From Thermomonospora echinospora (GTDB taxonomy: Bacteria > Actinomycetota > Actinomycetes > Streptosporangiales > Streptosporangiaceae): a stretch of 64,000 bases of DNA. Position 1 is the first letter of the stretch; every line of letters starts with the position of its first letter. Of the stretch, positions 37,152-48,699 are shown piece after piece. The stretch is taken from positions 621,051 to 685,050 of the forward strand of contig NZ_FNVO01000002.1 of NCBI RefSeq assembly GCF_900108175.1, written 5' to 3'. Position numbers and translations under genes: made by a program. The notes below the pieces were generated by a model that saw only the letters and a program-made list of their open reading frames with translations, did not search any database and had not been told where the DNA came from.

Positions 37152-38509
37152 CGCGTCGTCCTCTCGTCGCGGGGGGACGATCCTCCAGATCCCCGGGTTT
37201 CGGCGTTCCAGACCTCGGCTCCGGCGACCCAAGTTCGGCGGGCGCGCAGCGCCCCGCTGCCGTCGGGGGCCAGCCAGGTCAGGTCGGCGGCGGCACCGGG
37301 GGCGAGGCGGCCCAGGTCCGGGCGGCCGATCAGGTCGGCCGGGACGCGGGTCGCGGCGTCCACGGCGGCGGCCGTCCCGACACCGAGGGCGATCGCATTG
37401 CCGACCGCGGCGTCCAGCCGCAGCGCCGAGCCCGCGATGGCGCCGTCGGCGCGCAGCGGGGGCCCGTCGGCGGGCAGGTCGATCGGCTCGCCGCCCAGTT
37501 CGTAGCGGCCGGGCGGCATACCGGCGGCGGACGCCGCGTCGGTGACCAGCACGATCCGGCCGGGCGCGGCGTTGAACGCCAGCCGGGCGGCGACCGGCGC
37601 GACATGGTGCAGGTCCAGAATCAGGCCGGGGTGCAGCCGGGGGTCGGCCAGCGCCTGGGCGGCCACGCCGGGGGCGCGGTGGTGGATGCCGGACTGGGCG
37701 TTGAACAGGTGGGTGACCTTGCGCGCCCCAGCGTCGGCGGCCTGCGCCACCTGCTCGGCGGTGGCGTCGCTGTGGCCCACGCTGACCAGCACGCCGCTTT
37801 CGGTGAGGGTGCGGACGGCGTCGAGGCCGCCCTCCCGTTCGGGCGCCAGGGTCACCAGCTTGACCAGCCCGGTCTCCAGCAGGAGGGCCAGCGCGTCCGG
37901 GGTGGGGTCGGTCAGCCAGGCCGGGTTGTGCGCGCCGCGCCGCTTCTCCGACAGGAACGGCCCCTCCAGGTGGACGCCCAGCACCCGGGCCCCGGCGGGC
38001 AGCCGGGGCAGCAGCCCCTCGGTGCGCCGCAGCGCCGCGGCCTGGACGCGGACCGGCGCGGTGATGAACGTGGGCAGGAACGCGGTGACCCCGGTCTCGG
38101 GCAGCCGGGTGACGACGGTCTGCCAGCCGGACTCGTCGGCGTCCACCATGTCGTACCCGAAGAACCCGTTGACCTGTAGATCCACCAATCCGGGCGCCAG
38201 CGTCCCCGCCTGTAGCCGGATGTCCGGCGGGCCCGGGGGCGGCCCCTCGCCGACCTCCGCGATCACGCCGCCGTCGACGCGCAGCCAGCCGGGCGAGAGC
38301 ACCCGCGACGCCTGGTGGCCGTCGCCCGGCGGATCCGCCGGGGCGTCCGGGGAGATCCCTCCCGCGGCGGCGGGCGTGCCCGGCTCGCCGGGTGCGGCGG
38401 CCGGGGCCGATGGCGTGGGCACGGGGGCGTCGGACGGAGCGGGGCCCCGGAGCGAGGCGGCCGGCGGGGCGGCCACCAGGGCTCGGGCGGCGATGAGAAG
38501 TGAGGTCAT
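37148..38509 (-). CDS. nagA: N-acetylglucosamine-6-phosphate deacetylase
   Basis: 453 residues; the family is usually about 380. The excess is an Ala/Pro/Gly-rich stretch at about residues 15-68, inserted after the first strand. Metal and catalytic sites follow: GLVDLQVNGFFGYD, GVHLEGPFLS, GHSDAT, THLFNAQSGIHHR and the catalytic Asp in LVTDAASAAGM. It deacetylates GlcNAc-6-P delivered by the PTS or by MurQ. It is the first gene of the operon, with a dre-like operator about 47 nt upstream. Confidence 0.94.
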   Translation of the reverse strand: MTSLLIAARALVAAPPAASLRGPAPSDAPVPTPSAPAAAPGEPGTPAAAGGISPDAPADPPGDGHQASRVLSPGWLRVDGGVIAEVGEGPPPGPPDIRLQAGTLAPGLVDLQVNGFFGYDMVDADESGWQTVVTRLPETGVTAFLPTFITAPVRVQAAALRRTEGLLPRLPAGARVLGVHLEGPFLSEKRRGAHNPAWLTDPTPDALALLLETGLVKLVTLAPEREGGLDAVRTLTESGVLVSVGHSDATAEQVAQAADAGARKVTHLFNAQSGIHHRAPGVAAQALADPRLHPGLILDLHHVAPVAARLAFNAAPGRIVLVTDAASAAGMPPGRYELGGEPIDLPADGPPLRADGAIAGSALRLDAAVGNAIALGVGTAAAVDAATRVPADLIGRPDLGRLAPGAAADLTWLAPDGSGALRARRTWVAGAEVWNAETRGSGGSSPRDERTTR

Positions 38510-38555
38510 CTTCAGCGCACTCTCCGTGCCGATCAGCAGGTTGTCAATGCTGGGA

Positions 38556-38585
38556 GTACTGGTCTAGTCCGGACTAGACCAGTAC
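38556..38585. promoter_or_regulatory. dre-like operator 1 (30-bp perfect palindrome)
   Basis: A perfect palindrome with half-site GTACTGGTCTAGTCC. The arms TGGTCTAG and CTAGACCA are those of the DasR-responsive element TGGTCTAGACCA, but a 6-bp TCCGGA centre is set between them. It lies 47 nt upstream of the nagA start and should bind the DasR-type regulator encoded opposite. Confidence 0.8.
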
Positions 38586-38688
38586 GCACCATATCCCAGC
38601 CGATGGCCGGAGCGTAGGGGTCCGGCCGCCCTTTCCGCCGTCGTCCAGAACGTCCCCGGCCGTGACCGGGACGTTATCGACCCGGGCA

Positions 38689-38731
38689 TTGACACGTCTT
38701 CGCAGGCTGTGGTCTAGTCCGGCCTAGACCA
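38689..38731 (+). promoter_or_regulatory. Promoter with dre-like operator 2 for the regulator-EIIC genes
   Basis: TTGACA at 38689-38694 is followed after 18 nt by TCTAGT, a plausible -10. The -10 lies inside a second dre-like palindrome at 38710-38731, with arms TGGTCTAG and CTAGACCA around a TCCGGC centre, one base off perfect symmetry. Bound regulator would cover the -10, so autorepression is expected. Its centre is 150 bp from that of operator 1. Confidence 0.65.
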
Positions 38732-38815
38732 GTACGAACCGGACCGGAGGCAGCGGCGGGTTCCGGGATCCTTGATCAGCAGGATCTCCCGTGACCTTCG
38801 AAACCGAGGACGACC

Positions 38816-39556
38816 GTGGTGACCATCGACCCGACCAGCCCCGTACCGAAGTACTTCCAGCTCCGCGCCATCCTGCTCGACCTGATCGAGCGGGCGGAGC
38901 TGCCCGTCGACGCGCCGATCCCCTCCGAGCGCGAGCTGTGCTCCAGGTTCGGGCTGTCGCGGATGACGGTGCGCCAGGGGGTCGAGCAACTGGTCTCGGA
39001 GGGCCGGCTGTATCGGGTGCCCGGCAAGGGCACCTTCGTGGCCCGCCCGAAGCTGGAGATGCCGCTGCGGCTGGTCTCCTTCTCCGAGGACATGCTGTCG
39101 CGGGGGCTGCGGCCCGGCGCCATCGACCTGTCGCGGCGCACCATCCCCGCCGACGCCCGGCTGGCCCGGATGTTCGAGGTCCCCGAGGGCACTCGGATCC
39201 ACGTGATCGAACGGCTGCGGACCGCCGACGGCGAGCCGATGGCCCTCGAACGCGCGCATATCCTGGCCTCACTGGCGCCCGACCTGCTGGACCGGCGGCT
39301 GGCCGACCGCTCGCTGTACGGCGTGCTGGAGGCGGTGTACGGGATCGTCTTCGACGCCGGTGACCAGACCATCGACGCCGGGCTGGCCGACGCGGCCGAG
39401 GCCAAGCGCCTCCACATACCCCGGGGCAGTGCCGTGCTGCTCCTGCAGCGCCGCTCCTATATGGGCGGCGTCTGCGCCGAACTGGGCGTATCGACCTACC
39501 GGGCCGACCGCTACCAGATCCACACGGCTCTAGGAAACCCACCATCGCGGACCTGA
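38816..39556 (+). CDS. DasR/NagR-type GntR regulator (HutC/UTRA)
   Basis: 246 residues: a winged-helix domain at about 10-75 (IPSERELCSRFGLSRMTVRQ, then GRLYRVPGKGTFVA) and a UTRA effector domain at about 95-235. The operators beside it match the DasR-element arms, so it is the likely DasR/NagR equivalent, sensing GlcN-6-P or GlcNAc-6-P. The start is GTG at 38816 or the next GTG at 38819. EIIC follows 34 nt downstream. Divergent nagA is its expected main target. Confidence 0.88.
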   Translation: MVTIDPTSPVPKYFQLRAILLDLIERAELPVDAPIPSERELCSRFGLSRMTVRQGVEQLVSEGRLYRVPGKGTFVARPKLEMPLRLVSFSEDMLSRGLRPGAIDLSRRTIPADARLARMFEVPEGTRIHVIERLRTADGEPMALERAHILASLAPDLLDRRLADRSLYGVLEAVYGIVFDAGDQTIDAGLADAAEAKRLHIPRGSAVLLLQRRSYMGGVCAELGVSTYRADRYQIHTALGNPPSRT

Positions 39557-39590
39557 CAGGCCCGTGGCATCAGCAGGAGGCGACCCTCTG

Positions 39591-41009
39591 ATGAGTTCCA
39601 GCACCGCAGTCGGCGGCACCGCCGCCCCCCAACGAGGATCCAGCGTCCTCGCCGTCCTCCAGCGCATCGGCCGCAGCCTGATGCTGCCGATCGCCGTGCT
39701 GCCCGCCGCCGGTCTGCTGCTGCGGCTCGGTCAGCCGGACGTGCTGGGCGAGAACGACGACGCCTGGATCAGCTTCGCCGGCTCCGACCGGGTCGCGGAG
39801 GTCTTCGCCGCCGCCGGCGGTGCGCTGTTCAACTGGCTGCCGCTGCTGTTCGCGGTGGGCGTGGCGGTGGGCTTCGCCCGCAAGTCCGACGGCTCGACCG
39901 CGCTGGCGGCCGTGGTGGGCTACCTGGTCTTCCACTACGTCAGCATGAACATGTTCTTCCACTCCGACGAGCTGCGGCCGCGGGTGGTCAAGGCGCTCTT
40001 CGACCCGGACAACCCCGGTAAGCCCAACGAGGTGCTGGACCTGGCGGCGGGCAACCCGACCCAGGTGCTCGGCGGCATCGTCATCGGCATCACCGCCGCG
40101 CTGCTCTACCAGCGCTACTACCGGATCAAGCTGCCGGCCTGGCTGGCGTTCTTCGGCGGGCGCCGGTTCGTGCCGATCATCACCGCGTTCACCGCGACCC
40201 TGCTGGGGCTGCTGTTCGGTCTGATCTGGCCGCTGCTCGGCGGCTGGCTGACCAACTTCGGCGAGTGGATGGAGCGCAACAGCACGCTCGGGGCGGGCGT
40301 CTACGGCGTGGTCAACCGGCTGCTGCTGCCGCTGGGCCTGCACCACATCCCCAACAACGTGGTCTGGTTCCAGATCCCCGAGTGCACCGTCGGCGGCAAA
40401 ACCTACACCGGTGACCTCAACTGCTACCTGAACGGGGCCGACGGCGCCGGCTGGTCGATGGCCGGCTACTTCCCCGTCCTGATGTTCGCGCTGCCGGCCG
40501 CCGCGCTGGCGATCTGGCACGCCGCGCCCCGGCACCGCCGCGCGGCCGTCGGCGGCATCATGTTCTCCGCCGCGCTGACCGCGTTCGTCACCGGCATCAC
40601 CGAGCCGATCGAGTTCGCGTTCATCTTCGTCGCCCCGGTGCTGTTCGGGGTGCACGCGGTGCTCACCGGCGTGTCCATGGCGCTCGCCGACGCGCTCAAC
40701 ATGAAGCTGGGCTTCAGCTTCTCCGCCGGCGCCATCGACATGGTGCTCAACGCCAGCAAGGACAACACCAAGAACCTGCTCGGGCTGATCATCCTGGGGC
40801 TGATCTACGCGGTCGTCTACTACTTCCTGTTCTCCGTCCTGATCAGGGCGATGAACATCCCGACCCCGGGACGCGAGCCCGAGGGCACGGAGTCGGTGGC
40901 CGCCGACCCGTCCGCCGCCCCGGAGGTCGCGGCGGCGTCGGCGTCCACCGAGGCCGGAGCCTCGCCGTCCTCCGGCGCCAAGGCCAAGAGCGAGTCCTCC
41001 GACGGCTGA
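39591..41009 (+). CDS. PTS EIIC component, N-acetylglucosamine-type permease
   Basis: 472 residues with the glucose-family EIIC layout: about ten membrane segments, the NG-like LPAAGLLLRLGQPD opening, LGLHHIPNNVVWFQ and the substrate-site box GITEPIEFAF. There is no fused EIIB or EIIA, as in Streptomyces NagE2. The C-terminal 40 residues are a Ser/Ala/Glu-rich tail. The ATG follows AGGAGG by 10 nt. It needs the EIIB and EIIA encoded on the opposite strand. Confidence 0.93.
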   Translation: MSSSTAVGGTAAPQRGSSVLAVLQRIGRSLMLPIAVLPAAGLLLRLGQPDVLGENDDAWISFAGSDRVAEVFAAAGGALFNWLPLLFAVGVAVGFARKSDGSTALAAVVGYLVFHYVSMNMFFHSDELRPRVVKALFDPDNPGKPNEVLDLAAGNPTQVLGGIVIGITAALLYQRYYRIKLPAWLAFFGGRRFVPIITAFTATLLGLLFGLIWPLLGGWLTNFGEWMERNSTLGAGVYGVVNRLLLPLGLHHIPNNVVWFQIPECTVGGKTYTGDLNCYLNGADGAGWSMAGYFPVLMFALPAAALAIWHAAPRHRRAAVGGIMFSAALTAFVTGITEPIEFAFIFVAPVLFGVHAVLTGVSMALADALNMKLGFSFSAGAIDMVLNASKDNTKNLLGLIILGLIYAVVYYFLFSVLIRAMNIPTPGREPEGTESVAADPSAAPEVAAASASTEAGASPSSGAKAKSESSDG

Positions 41010-41044
41010 GGCCGCTCTACGGTCCCCACCACGGACCAGACCCC

Positions 41045-41082
41045 GCGGCGGCGGCGCCACACCCAGGCGCCCCCGCCGCCGC
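41045..41082 (+). terminator. Terminator of the regulator-EIIC genes
   Basis: A GC-only hairpin of 8 + 6 bp with a 3-nt bulge and a 7-nt loop, 36 nt past the EIIC stop. Confidence 0.55.
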
Positions 41083-41195
41083 TTCGTTACACCGCCACCG
41101 GATTCTGGCCGGACCCGGCCGTTCTGTATCAACCGGCCCTCGCGCGGCCTCTTCTCACCTGCCGGATTTCCCGACATCCGCATGAGGAGGCCGAC

Positions 41196-41912
41196 ATGCC
41201 CAGCCGTACCGCCCGCCGCACCCCCGCCGCCGTACGAGTCATCCCCTACACCGCCGCACCCCGCCTCCAGATCCCCGGCACACCGTCCCGGCGACCGGGC
41301 GAGACCCTCGCCAGGGAACGACTATCACCGGGCGAACGTCCCGCCCCCGGCAGCCGGACGCCACCGAACGGCTCGCCGTCACTGGACGAAGGCCCGCCAC
41401 TCACCCGACGATCCGCGCCGGGGCAGACGCCACCGTTCGGCAGCCCGTCGCCGGACAGAGGGGCGGCTGCCGCTCGGCAGTCCGGCTCGGGCGAAAGGTC
41501 GATGTCCCGTGGGCGAGGCCGGGCGGTGTCCTCGGGCGGGCCGGTGTTGCGGGCGGTGGGAGCTCAGGTGCCGGACGAGGCTCTGCAGGTGGTGGTCGCC
41601 GCGACCCTGCGGCTCGTGGCGGAGGTACTGGCGGGGACCCGCCCGGCACGGCAGCTGACCAGGCGGGCGACTCCGCAGGTCTGCGAGGAGTTGGCCGCGT
41701 TCGCCGTACCGCCCGGTGGCCCGGTCCGCCCGCCACGGGTGCTGACCTCCTGGGTCCAGGAGCCCGCGCCGGGCACGGCCGAGGCCGGAGCCGTCATCGC
41801 CCTCGCCGGGCGGGTGCAGGCCCTGGCGCTGCGGCTGGAGCACCACCGGGGACGCTGGCGCTGCACCGTGCTGGAGACCACCGCGCCGCATCGGCGAGCG
41901 GTGGCGGTGTGA
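41196..41912 (+). CDS. Rv3235-family protein
   Basis: 238 residues. The N-terminal 110 residues are Pro/Ser/Arg-rich and look disordered; the conserved part is about 125-235 (EALQVVVAATLRLVAEVLAGTRPARQLTRRATPQVCEEL, here split by rule: VVAATLRLVAEVLAG and RPARQLTRRATP), ending in LALRLEHHRGRWRCTVLE. This matches the Rv3235 family, which also lies near secA in mycobacteria. It is probably a small nucleotide- or ribosome-associated protein; its role is not established. TGAGGAGG precedes the ATG by about 6 nt. Confidence 0.8.
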   Translation: MPSRTARRTPAAVRVIPYTAAPRLQIPGTPSRRPGETLARERLSPGERPAPGSRTPPNGSPSLDEGPPLTRRSAPGQTPPFGSPSPDRGAAAARQSGSGERSMSRGRGRAVSSGGPVLRAVGAQVPDEALQVVVAATLRLVAEVLAGTRPARQLTRRATPQVCEELAAFAVPPGGPVRPPRVLTSWVQEPAPGTAEAGAVIALAGRVQALALRLEHHRGRWRCTVLETTAPHRRAVAV

Positions 41913-42002
41913 CGAGGCGGCGGGGACGCCCGGGTACGGCGTTCCCGCCGTGAACTCCGGCGAGGACCGCGACGCGGCCTCAACGATCATCGGCGAAAAG
42001 CC

Positions 42003-42037
42003 GCAACGGCCTCCCGGAGACTCCGGGAGGCCGTTGC
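42003..42037. terminator. Bidirectional terminator next to secA
   Basis: A perfect 15-bp stem with a 5-nt loop. On the minus strand it is followed by a TTTT run after 3 nt, as expected for the secA transcript; on the plus strand it ends the Rv3235-like gene. Confidence 0.8.
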
Positions 42038-42128
42038 TTGCGGTCATGCTCACCGGCCGGTCCTCGCGGGCGGCCGGCTCACCCGCACCGCTGGTACGGG
42101 CGGCGGCCGCCGCGAGGACGGGTGCCGG

Positions 42129-44969
<2,841 letters not shown>

Positions 44970-45261
44970 TCTCTGAGGCTCCTTGCAGATCGTGGGTCAC
45001 CGCGACCAGCGGCACGCACACCACACGTACGTTGCCATCGTAGGCGAGACCAAGGATGGTCTAGGTCACTCGGCGACGCAATCCATGCCCTTTACTGTTT
45101 GACCCCCTCCTGACGAGGAAAATCTGTATGACGTTGACAACCGGGCCGGACGATCCGCACGGAGGGTGCGCCGAACAGGCGTTCAGCCGTGAAACGCCGT
45201 GGACGGGACGTTTCGGCCCGACGTCGGGCGCCGTGCGGCGCCCTGGGGGTAGGGAGGATCG

Positions 45262-45588
45262 ATGGCCGGATCACATGGCGGACGGCCGAGCTCGTGGGCG
45301 GTCGTCGCACTGGCGTTCATCGGGTTCGTCATCGGTGGAGTGGCCCTGTGCCTGGGCCCCAACTGGCTGCTGTTCTGGATCGGCGGCGCGGTCGTGGTGG
45401 CCAGCGGCCTGCTGGGGATGGTGGTCGGGATCTTCTCCGACGTGGTCCTGGACGAGCCCAGGGTGCTCCCCGAGGTGGTGAACTACTCGCTGTTCGGGGC
45501 GCAGACCGACGAGCGACGCGGCGGCCCGTACGGCGAGCGGACCTCCCATGCGCTGACCAGCGATCCCGAGACCAAGCCCCACGGCTGA
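45262..45588 (+). CDS. HGxxPAAW-like small membrane protein
   Basis: 108 residues. It begins MAGSHGGRPSSWAVV, close to the HGxxPAAW motif of a widespread actinobacterial family, followed by two membrane helices (about 13-34 and 38-60) and a short cytoplasmic tail. GGGAGG lies 4 nt before the ATG. The function is unknown. In relatives I recall it near trp or lgt genes, so the position next to secA is of minor interest. Confidence 0.75.
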   Translation: MAGSHGGRPSSWAVVALAFIGFVIGGVALCLGPNWLLFWIGGAVVVASGLLGMVVGIFSDVVLDEPRVLPEVVNYSLFGAQTDERRGGPYGERTSHALTSDPETKPHG

Positions 45589-45630
45589 GCGGCCGTGCCC
45601 GGCGCGACACGCTCCCCGCCGGGACTTGTC

Positions 45631-45685
45631 CGTGTCGAGACCGACACGTGCCGGCACCGGCGCATTCCTTTACCGGTGCCGGCAC
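45631..45685. terminator. Double-hairpin bidirectional terminator
   Basis: A 7-bp stem (45631-45637 with 45642-45648) abuts a perfect 13-bp stem (45648-45660 with 45673-45685), between convergent genes. Confidence 0.7.
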
Positions 45686-45785
45686 CCATCCGGGAAAGAA
45701 GGAGACTCGTCACAGGGCGACGGGGTCAGCCCCAGCAGGGCGAGGAGCAGACCAGTGGTACCTGGACTCGCCCCAGGAGGCGGAG

Positions 45786-46988
45786 TCAGCCGGCCGGGCC
45801 CTCGCGCAGCGCCCGCTCCACCAGGGCCGTCAGCTCGGGGGGATCCATGACCTCCACCCGTACGTCCCGGCAGCCCACCCAGCCGGCGGCCCGCCACAGG
45901 GCGGTGCTCAGCGCGGCGACCGCCTCCCGCGCCCGTGCGGGCGTGCTCGTCGCCCACGGCTCGACCGAGACCTGCCGGGCGACCAGCACGCCCTTCTCGC
46001 GCGCCGGATCGACCCGGCCGATCAGCCGCCCGCCGGCCAGCAGGGGCATCGTGAAGTAGCCGTGCACCCGCTTGGCCTTCGGGACGTAGGCCTCCAGCCG
46101 GTGCTCGAACCCGAACATCCGCAGGGTGCGCGCTCGGTCCCACACCAGTGAGTCGAACGGCGACAGCAGCGTGACGGCGTGCCGCCCGCGCGGCGGTGCC
46201 TCCAGCGCCCGCGGATCGGCCCAGGCCCGGTGCCGCCAGCCCGCCACCCGGACGGGCACCAGCCCGGCGGCCTCGATGACCGCGTCGACCTGCTCGCCCT
46301 TGATCCGGTAGTAGTCGGCCAGGTCGGCCCGGGTCGCCACGCCCAGCGCCCGGCCCGCCCGCCCCACCAGATGGGCCAGGCACTCGGCGTCCTCGGGCTC
46401 ACGGTCCAGCAGCGCCGCCGGGACCACGCGTTCGGGCAGGTCGTAGACCCGCCGCCAGCCGGTCCGCCGGGCGCACACCACCTCGCCGATGTCCAGCAGC
46501 CACTCGACGGCGATCTTCTGCTCGCTCCAGTCCCACCAGTCCGCGCTCGCCTTGGCGCCGCCGAGCTCGCGCATGGTGAGCGGGCCGTCGGCGCGCAGCC
46601 TCTTAAGGACGACCTCGCACGCCTCCTGGGAGATCTTGTGCCAGCGCCATCCGCGCCGCCGGAACGCCCTGCGCCGGAACGCCAGCAGCGGCCACTCGTC
46701 CATCGGCAGCACGCACGCGGCGTGCGCCCAGTACTCGAACGCGGCGCCCGTGCCGGTCGAGGTGTCCCAGTAGGCGTTCTCGACCGCCTCCCTGCCGACC
46801 GCACCCAGCCGCGCGTACGGCACGAGCTCGTGCGAGCGCGCCAGCACGGAGATGGTGTCGAGCTGAACGGCCCCCAGCTGCTCCAGCACGCCCGCAACAC
46901 CCCGGGGACGGGTCTGTGCCCCCAACAGCCCCTGGGCGCGCAGCTGGATGCGCCTGGCCTCGTCCGCGGTCAGCTCGAGTTCGGTCAC
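45786..46988 (-). CDS. Winged-helix DNA glycosylase, YcaQ/AlkX-like
   Basis: 400 residues of the HTH_42 (AlkZ/YcaQ) family. The catalytic Q-x-D motif is Gln42-Leu-Asp44 in AVQLDTISVLARSHELVPYARLG, here in two parts AVQLDTISVLARS and HELVPYARLG. Tandem winged helices (about 120-290) and a beta-barrel end with SPFDSLVWDR follow. The Q-x-D form marks the AlkX branch, which unhooks interstrand crosslinks and other bulky N-alkyl lesions, whereas AlkZ proteins with Q-x-Q protect producers of DNA-alkylating antibiotics. It is transcribed alone. Confidence 0.88.
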   Translation of the reverse strand: MTELELTADEARRIQLRAQGLLGAQTRPRGVAGVLEQLGAVQLDTISVLARSHELVPYARLGAVGREAVENAYWDTSTGTGAAFEYWAHAACVLPMDEWPLLAFRRRAFRRRGWRWHKISQEACEVVLKRLRADGPLTMRELGGAKASADWWDWSEQKIAVEWLLDIGEVVCARRTGWRRVYDLPERVVPAALLDREPEDAECLAHLVGRAGRALGVATRADLADYYRIKGEQVDAVIEAAGLVPVRVAGWRHRAWADPRALEAPPRGRHAVTLLSPFDSLVWDRARTLRMFGFEHRLEAYVPKAKRVHGYFTMPLLAGGRLIGRVDPAREKGVLVARQVSVEPWATSTPARAREAVAALSTALWRAAGWVGCRDVRVEVMDPPELTALVERALREGPAG

Positions 46989-47060
46989 GTCGCGATGGTA
47001 CGCACCGGCACCGACAAATCAACACCGGCAAACCATGGACACCGGTGTCCCGGTGGACGG

Positions 47061-47825
47061 TCAGGTGATCTCCAGGAGCTTCTCGCGGACGGCGTAGACG
47101 ACGGCCTCCATCCGGGAGTGCAGTTGGAGCTTCTCCAGGATGTTGCGGACGTGGTTCTTCACCGTGTTCTCGGAGATGAACAGCTCCTTGGCGATCTCCC
47201 GGTTGCCCAGGCCCCGCGCCACCAGGCGCAGCACCTCCATCTCCCGGTCGGTCAGCTTGGGCGCGGGCACCTGCTGCTGGCGCTCCTCGCTGCGCTTGGC
47301 CAGCGAGGCGAACTCGGTGATCAGCTTGGACGCCATCGAGGGGCTGATCAGCGACTGGCCGCCGTGCACCGCGCGCACCGCCTGGGGGACCTCGTCGATG
47401 GAGATCTCCTTGAGCAGGTAACCGCTGGCGCCCGCCTTGATCGCCTCGAACAGGTCCTTGTCCTCGTCGCTGATGGTGAGCATCACGATCTTGGCGCTGG
47501 GCACCGACTCCTTGATGGCCAGGCACGCCTCGATGCCGCTGCGGCGGGGCATCCGGATGTCCATCAGCAGGACGTCCGGCAGCAGGTCGCGGGCCATCTC
47601 GACGGCCTCGTTGCCGTCGCCGCCCTCGCCGACCACCTCGATGTCGTCCTCGTCGGCCAGCACCATCTCCAGGCCCCGGCGGAACAGTGCGTGGTCATCG
47701 ACGATCAGCACCCGGATCGGGTCCGTCGCGGCCTGTTCGCCCGGCGCCGCCGCGGCCGGGTCACCGGCCCGCCGCCGGGAAGCGCCCCCGGGCGCGGCGC
47801 CAGGAGTCTCGGGGTACTCGCTCAC
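47061..47825 (-). CDS. NarL/LuxR-family response regulator
   Basis: 254 residues. A receiver domain at about 35-150 (VLIVDDHALFRRGLEMVL, phosphoacceptor Asp in LMDIRMP, Lys in GYLLKE) and a LuxR helix-turn-helix at about 190-250 (LTDREMEVLRLVARGLGNREIA). GTG at 47825 with GGGAGGGG upstream is preferred over a longer frame. There is no sensor kinase gene nearby. An orphan regulator of this kind between secA and hpf occurs in Streptomyces at the same position, as I recall. Confidence 0.9.
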   Translation of the reverse strand: MSEYPETPGAAPGGASRRRAGDPAAAAPGEQAATDPIRVLIVDDHALFRRGLEMVLADEDDIEVVGEGGDGNEAVEMARDLLPDVLLMDIRMPRRSGIEACLAIKESVPSAKIVMLTISDEDKDLFEAIKAGASGYLLKEISIDEVPQAVRAVHGGQSLISPSMASKLITEFASLAKRSEERQQQVPAPKLTDREMEVLRLVARGLGNREIAKELFISENTVKNHVRNILEKLQLHSRMEAVVYAVREKLLEIT

Positions 47826-47903
47826 AACGCCGCCCCTCCCTTCGAATGTCGGCGACCCTGTGCTTTCGGAGGGTTTCACGTCTATGGGAGGCTCGCACGG
47901 ATC

Positions 47904-47940
47904 GGCGGCCCGGACGATAGGTCAATGTCGCCGGGCCGCC
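47904..47940 (-). terminator. Candidate terminator after hpf
   Basis: A 10-bp stem extended by 3 bp across a one-base bulge, in the 210-bp space between hpf and the response regulator gene. It may end or attenuate read-through from hpf. Confidence 0.5.
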
Positions 47941-48035
47941 AATCCCGCTGCCTCTCAGGCGGAGCCGGATGGCACCATGTAGATCATGACACGCCCGGGG
48001 CGGTGACATGGCGCATGCGGCACATCACCACGCCG

Positions 48036-48695
48036 TCACTCCTCCATCAACCGGATGACCCCGTAGTCCCAGCCGCGCCGCCGGTAGACGACACTGGGTT
48101 GGCCGCTCTCCTTGTCACGGAACAGGAAGAAGTCGTGGCCCACCAGCTCCATCTCGTAAAGGGCCTGGTCGATCGTCATCGGGGCGGACTGGTGGAACTT
48201 CTCGCGGACCACCACGGGGCAGTCGCCGTCCGCCGGCAGCGGGATCAGGTTGCCCTCCGCCTCGGCGGACGACGCCGGCTCGGGCGTCTCGGGCTCGGCG
48301 GTCCCGACCGGGGCGGACGATGGCATCGGGGCGAGCTCGGGCAGGGGTTCCATCCTGGCCAGCTTGGCCGGGGCGCGATTTCCGCTGCCGTAGTGGATCT
48401 TGCGTCGGTCGGCACTGCGGCGCAACCGCGACTCCAGCTTGTCGATGGCCAGGTCGAGGGCTCCGTAACGGTCCTCGGCCGCCGCCTCGGCGCGGACCGC
48501 CGGGCCGCGCGAGCGGATGGTCAGCTCCACCCGTTCCCGCCGGTCGGCCTGGCGCGGGTTGCGCTCCTCCGACACCTCCACGTCCACCCTGATGACCTTC
48601 TGGTCCAGGCGCTCGATCCTGGCCAGCTTGGAGTCGACGTGCTGCCGGAACCGCTCGTTGACGTCGGTGTGCCGGCCCTTCACGATGATGTCCAC
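48036..48695 (-). CDS. hpf: Ribosome hibernation promoting factor, long form
   Basis: 219 residues. The N-terminal RaiA/YfiA domain at about 1-100 (MDIIVKGRHTDVNERFRQHV) is joined by a Pro/Ala/Glu-rich linker to the C-terminal dimerisation domain at about 160-219 (KFHQSAPMTIDQALYEMELVGHDFFLFRD). Long HPF forms inactive 100S ribosome dimers in stationary phase. GTG at 48695 is preceded by a GGGGGG stretch about 7 nt upstream. The 0.8-kb space upstream is gene-free and rich in hairpins. Confidence 0.95.
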   Translation of the reverse strand: MDIIVKGRHTDVNERFRQHVDSKLARIERLDQKVIRVDVEVSEERNPRQADRRERVELTIRSRGPAVRAEAAAEDRYGALDLAIDKLESRLRRSADRRKIHYGSGNRAPAKLARMEPLPELAPMPSSAPVGTAEPETPEPASSAEAEGNLIPLPADGDCPVVVREKFHQSAPMTIDQALYEMELVGHDFFLFRDKESGQPSVVYRRRGWDYGVIRLMEE

Positions 48696-48699
48696 GTGG

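Noticed and set aside
45057-45068. dre-like sequence TGGTCTAGGTCA upstream of secA
   Set aside because: It differs from the element at two of 12 positions; a few such matches are expected by chance in a window this size, and secA is not a DasR-type target.
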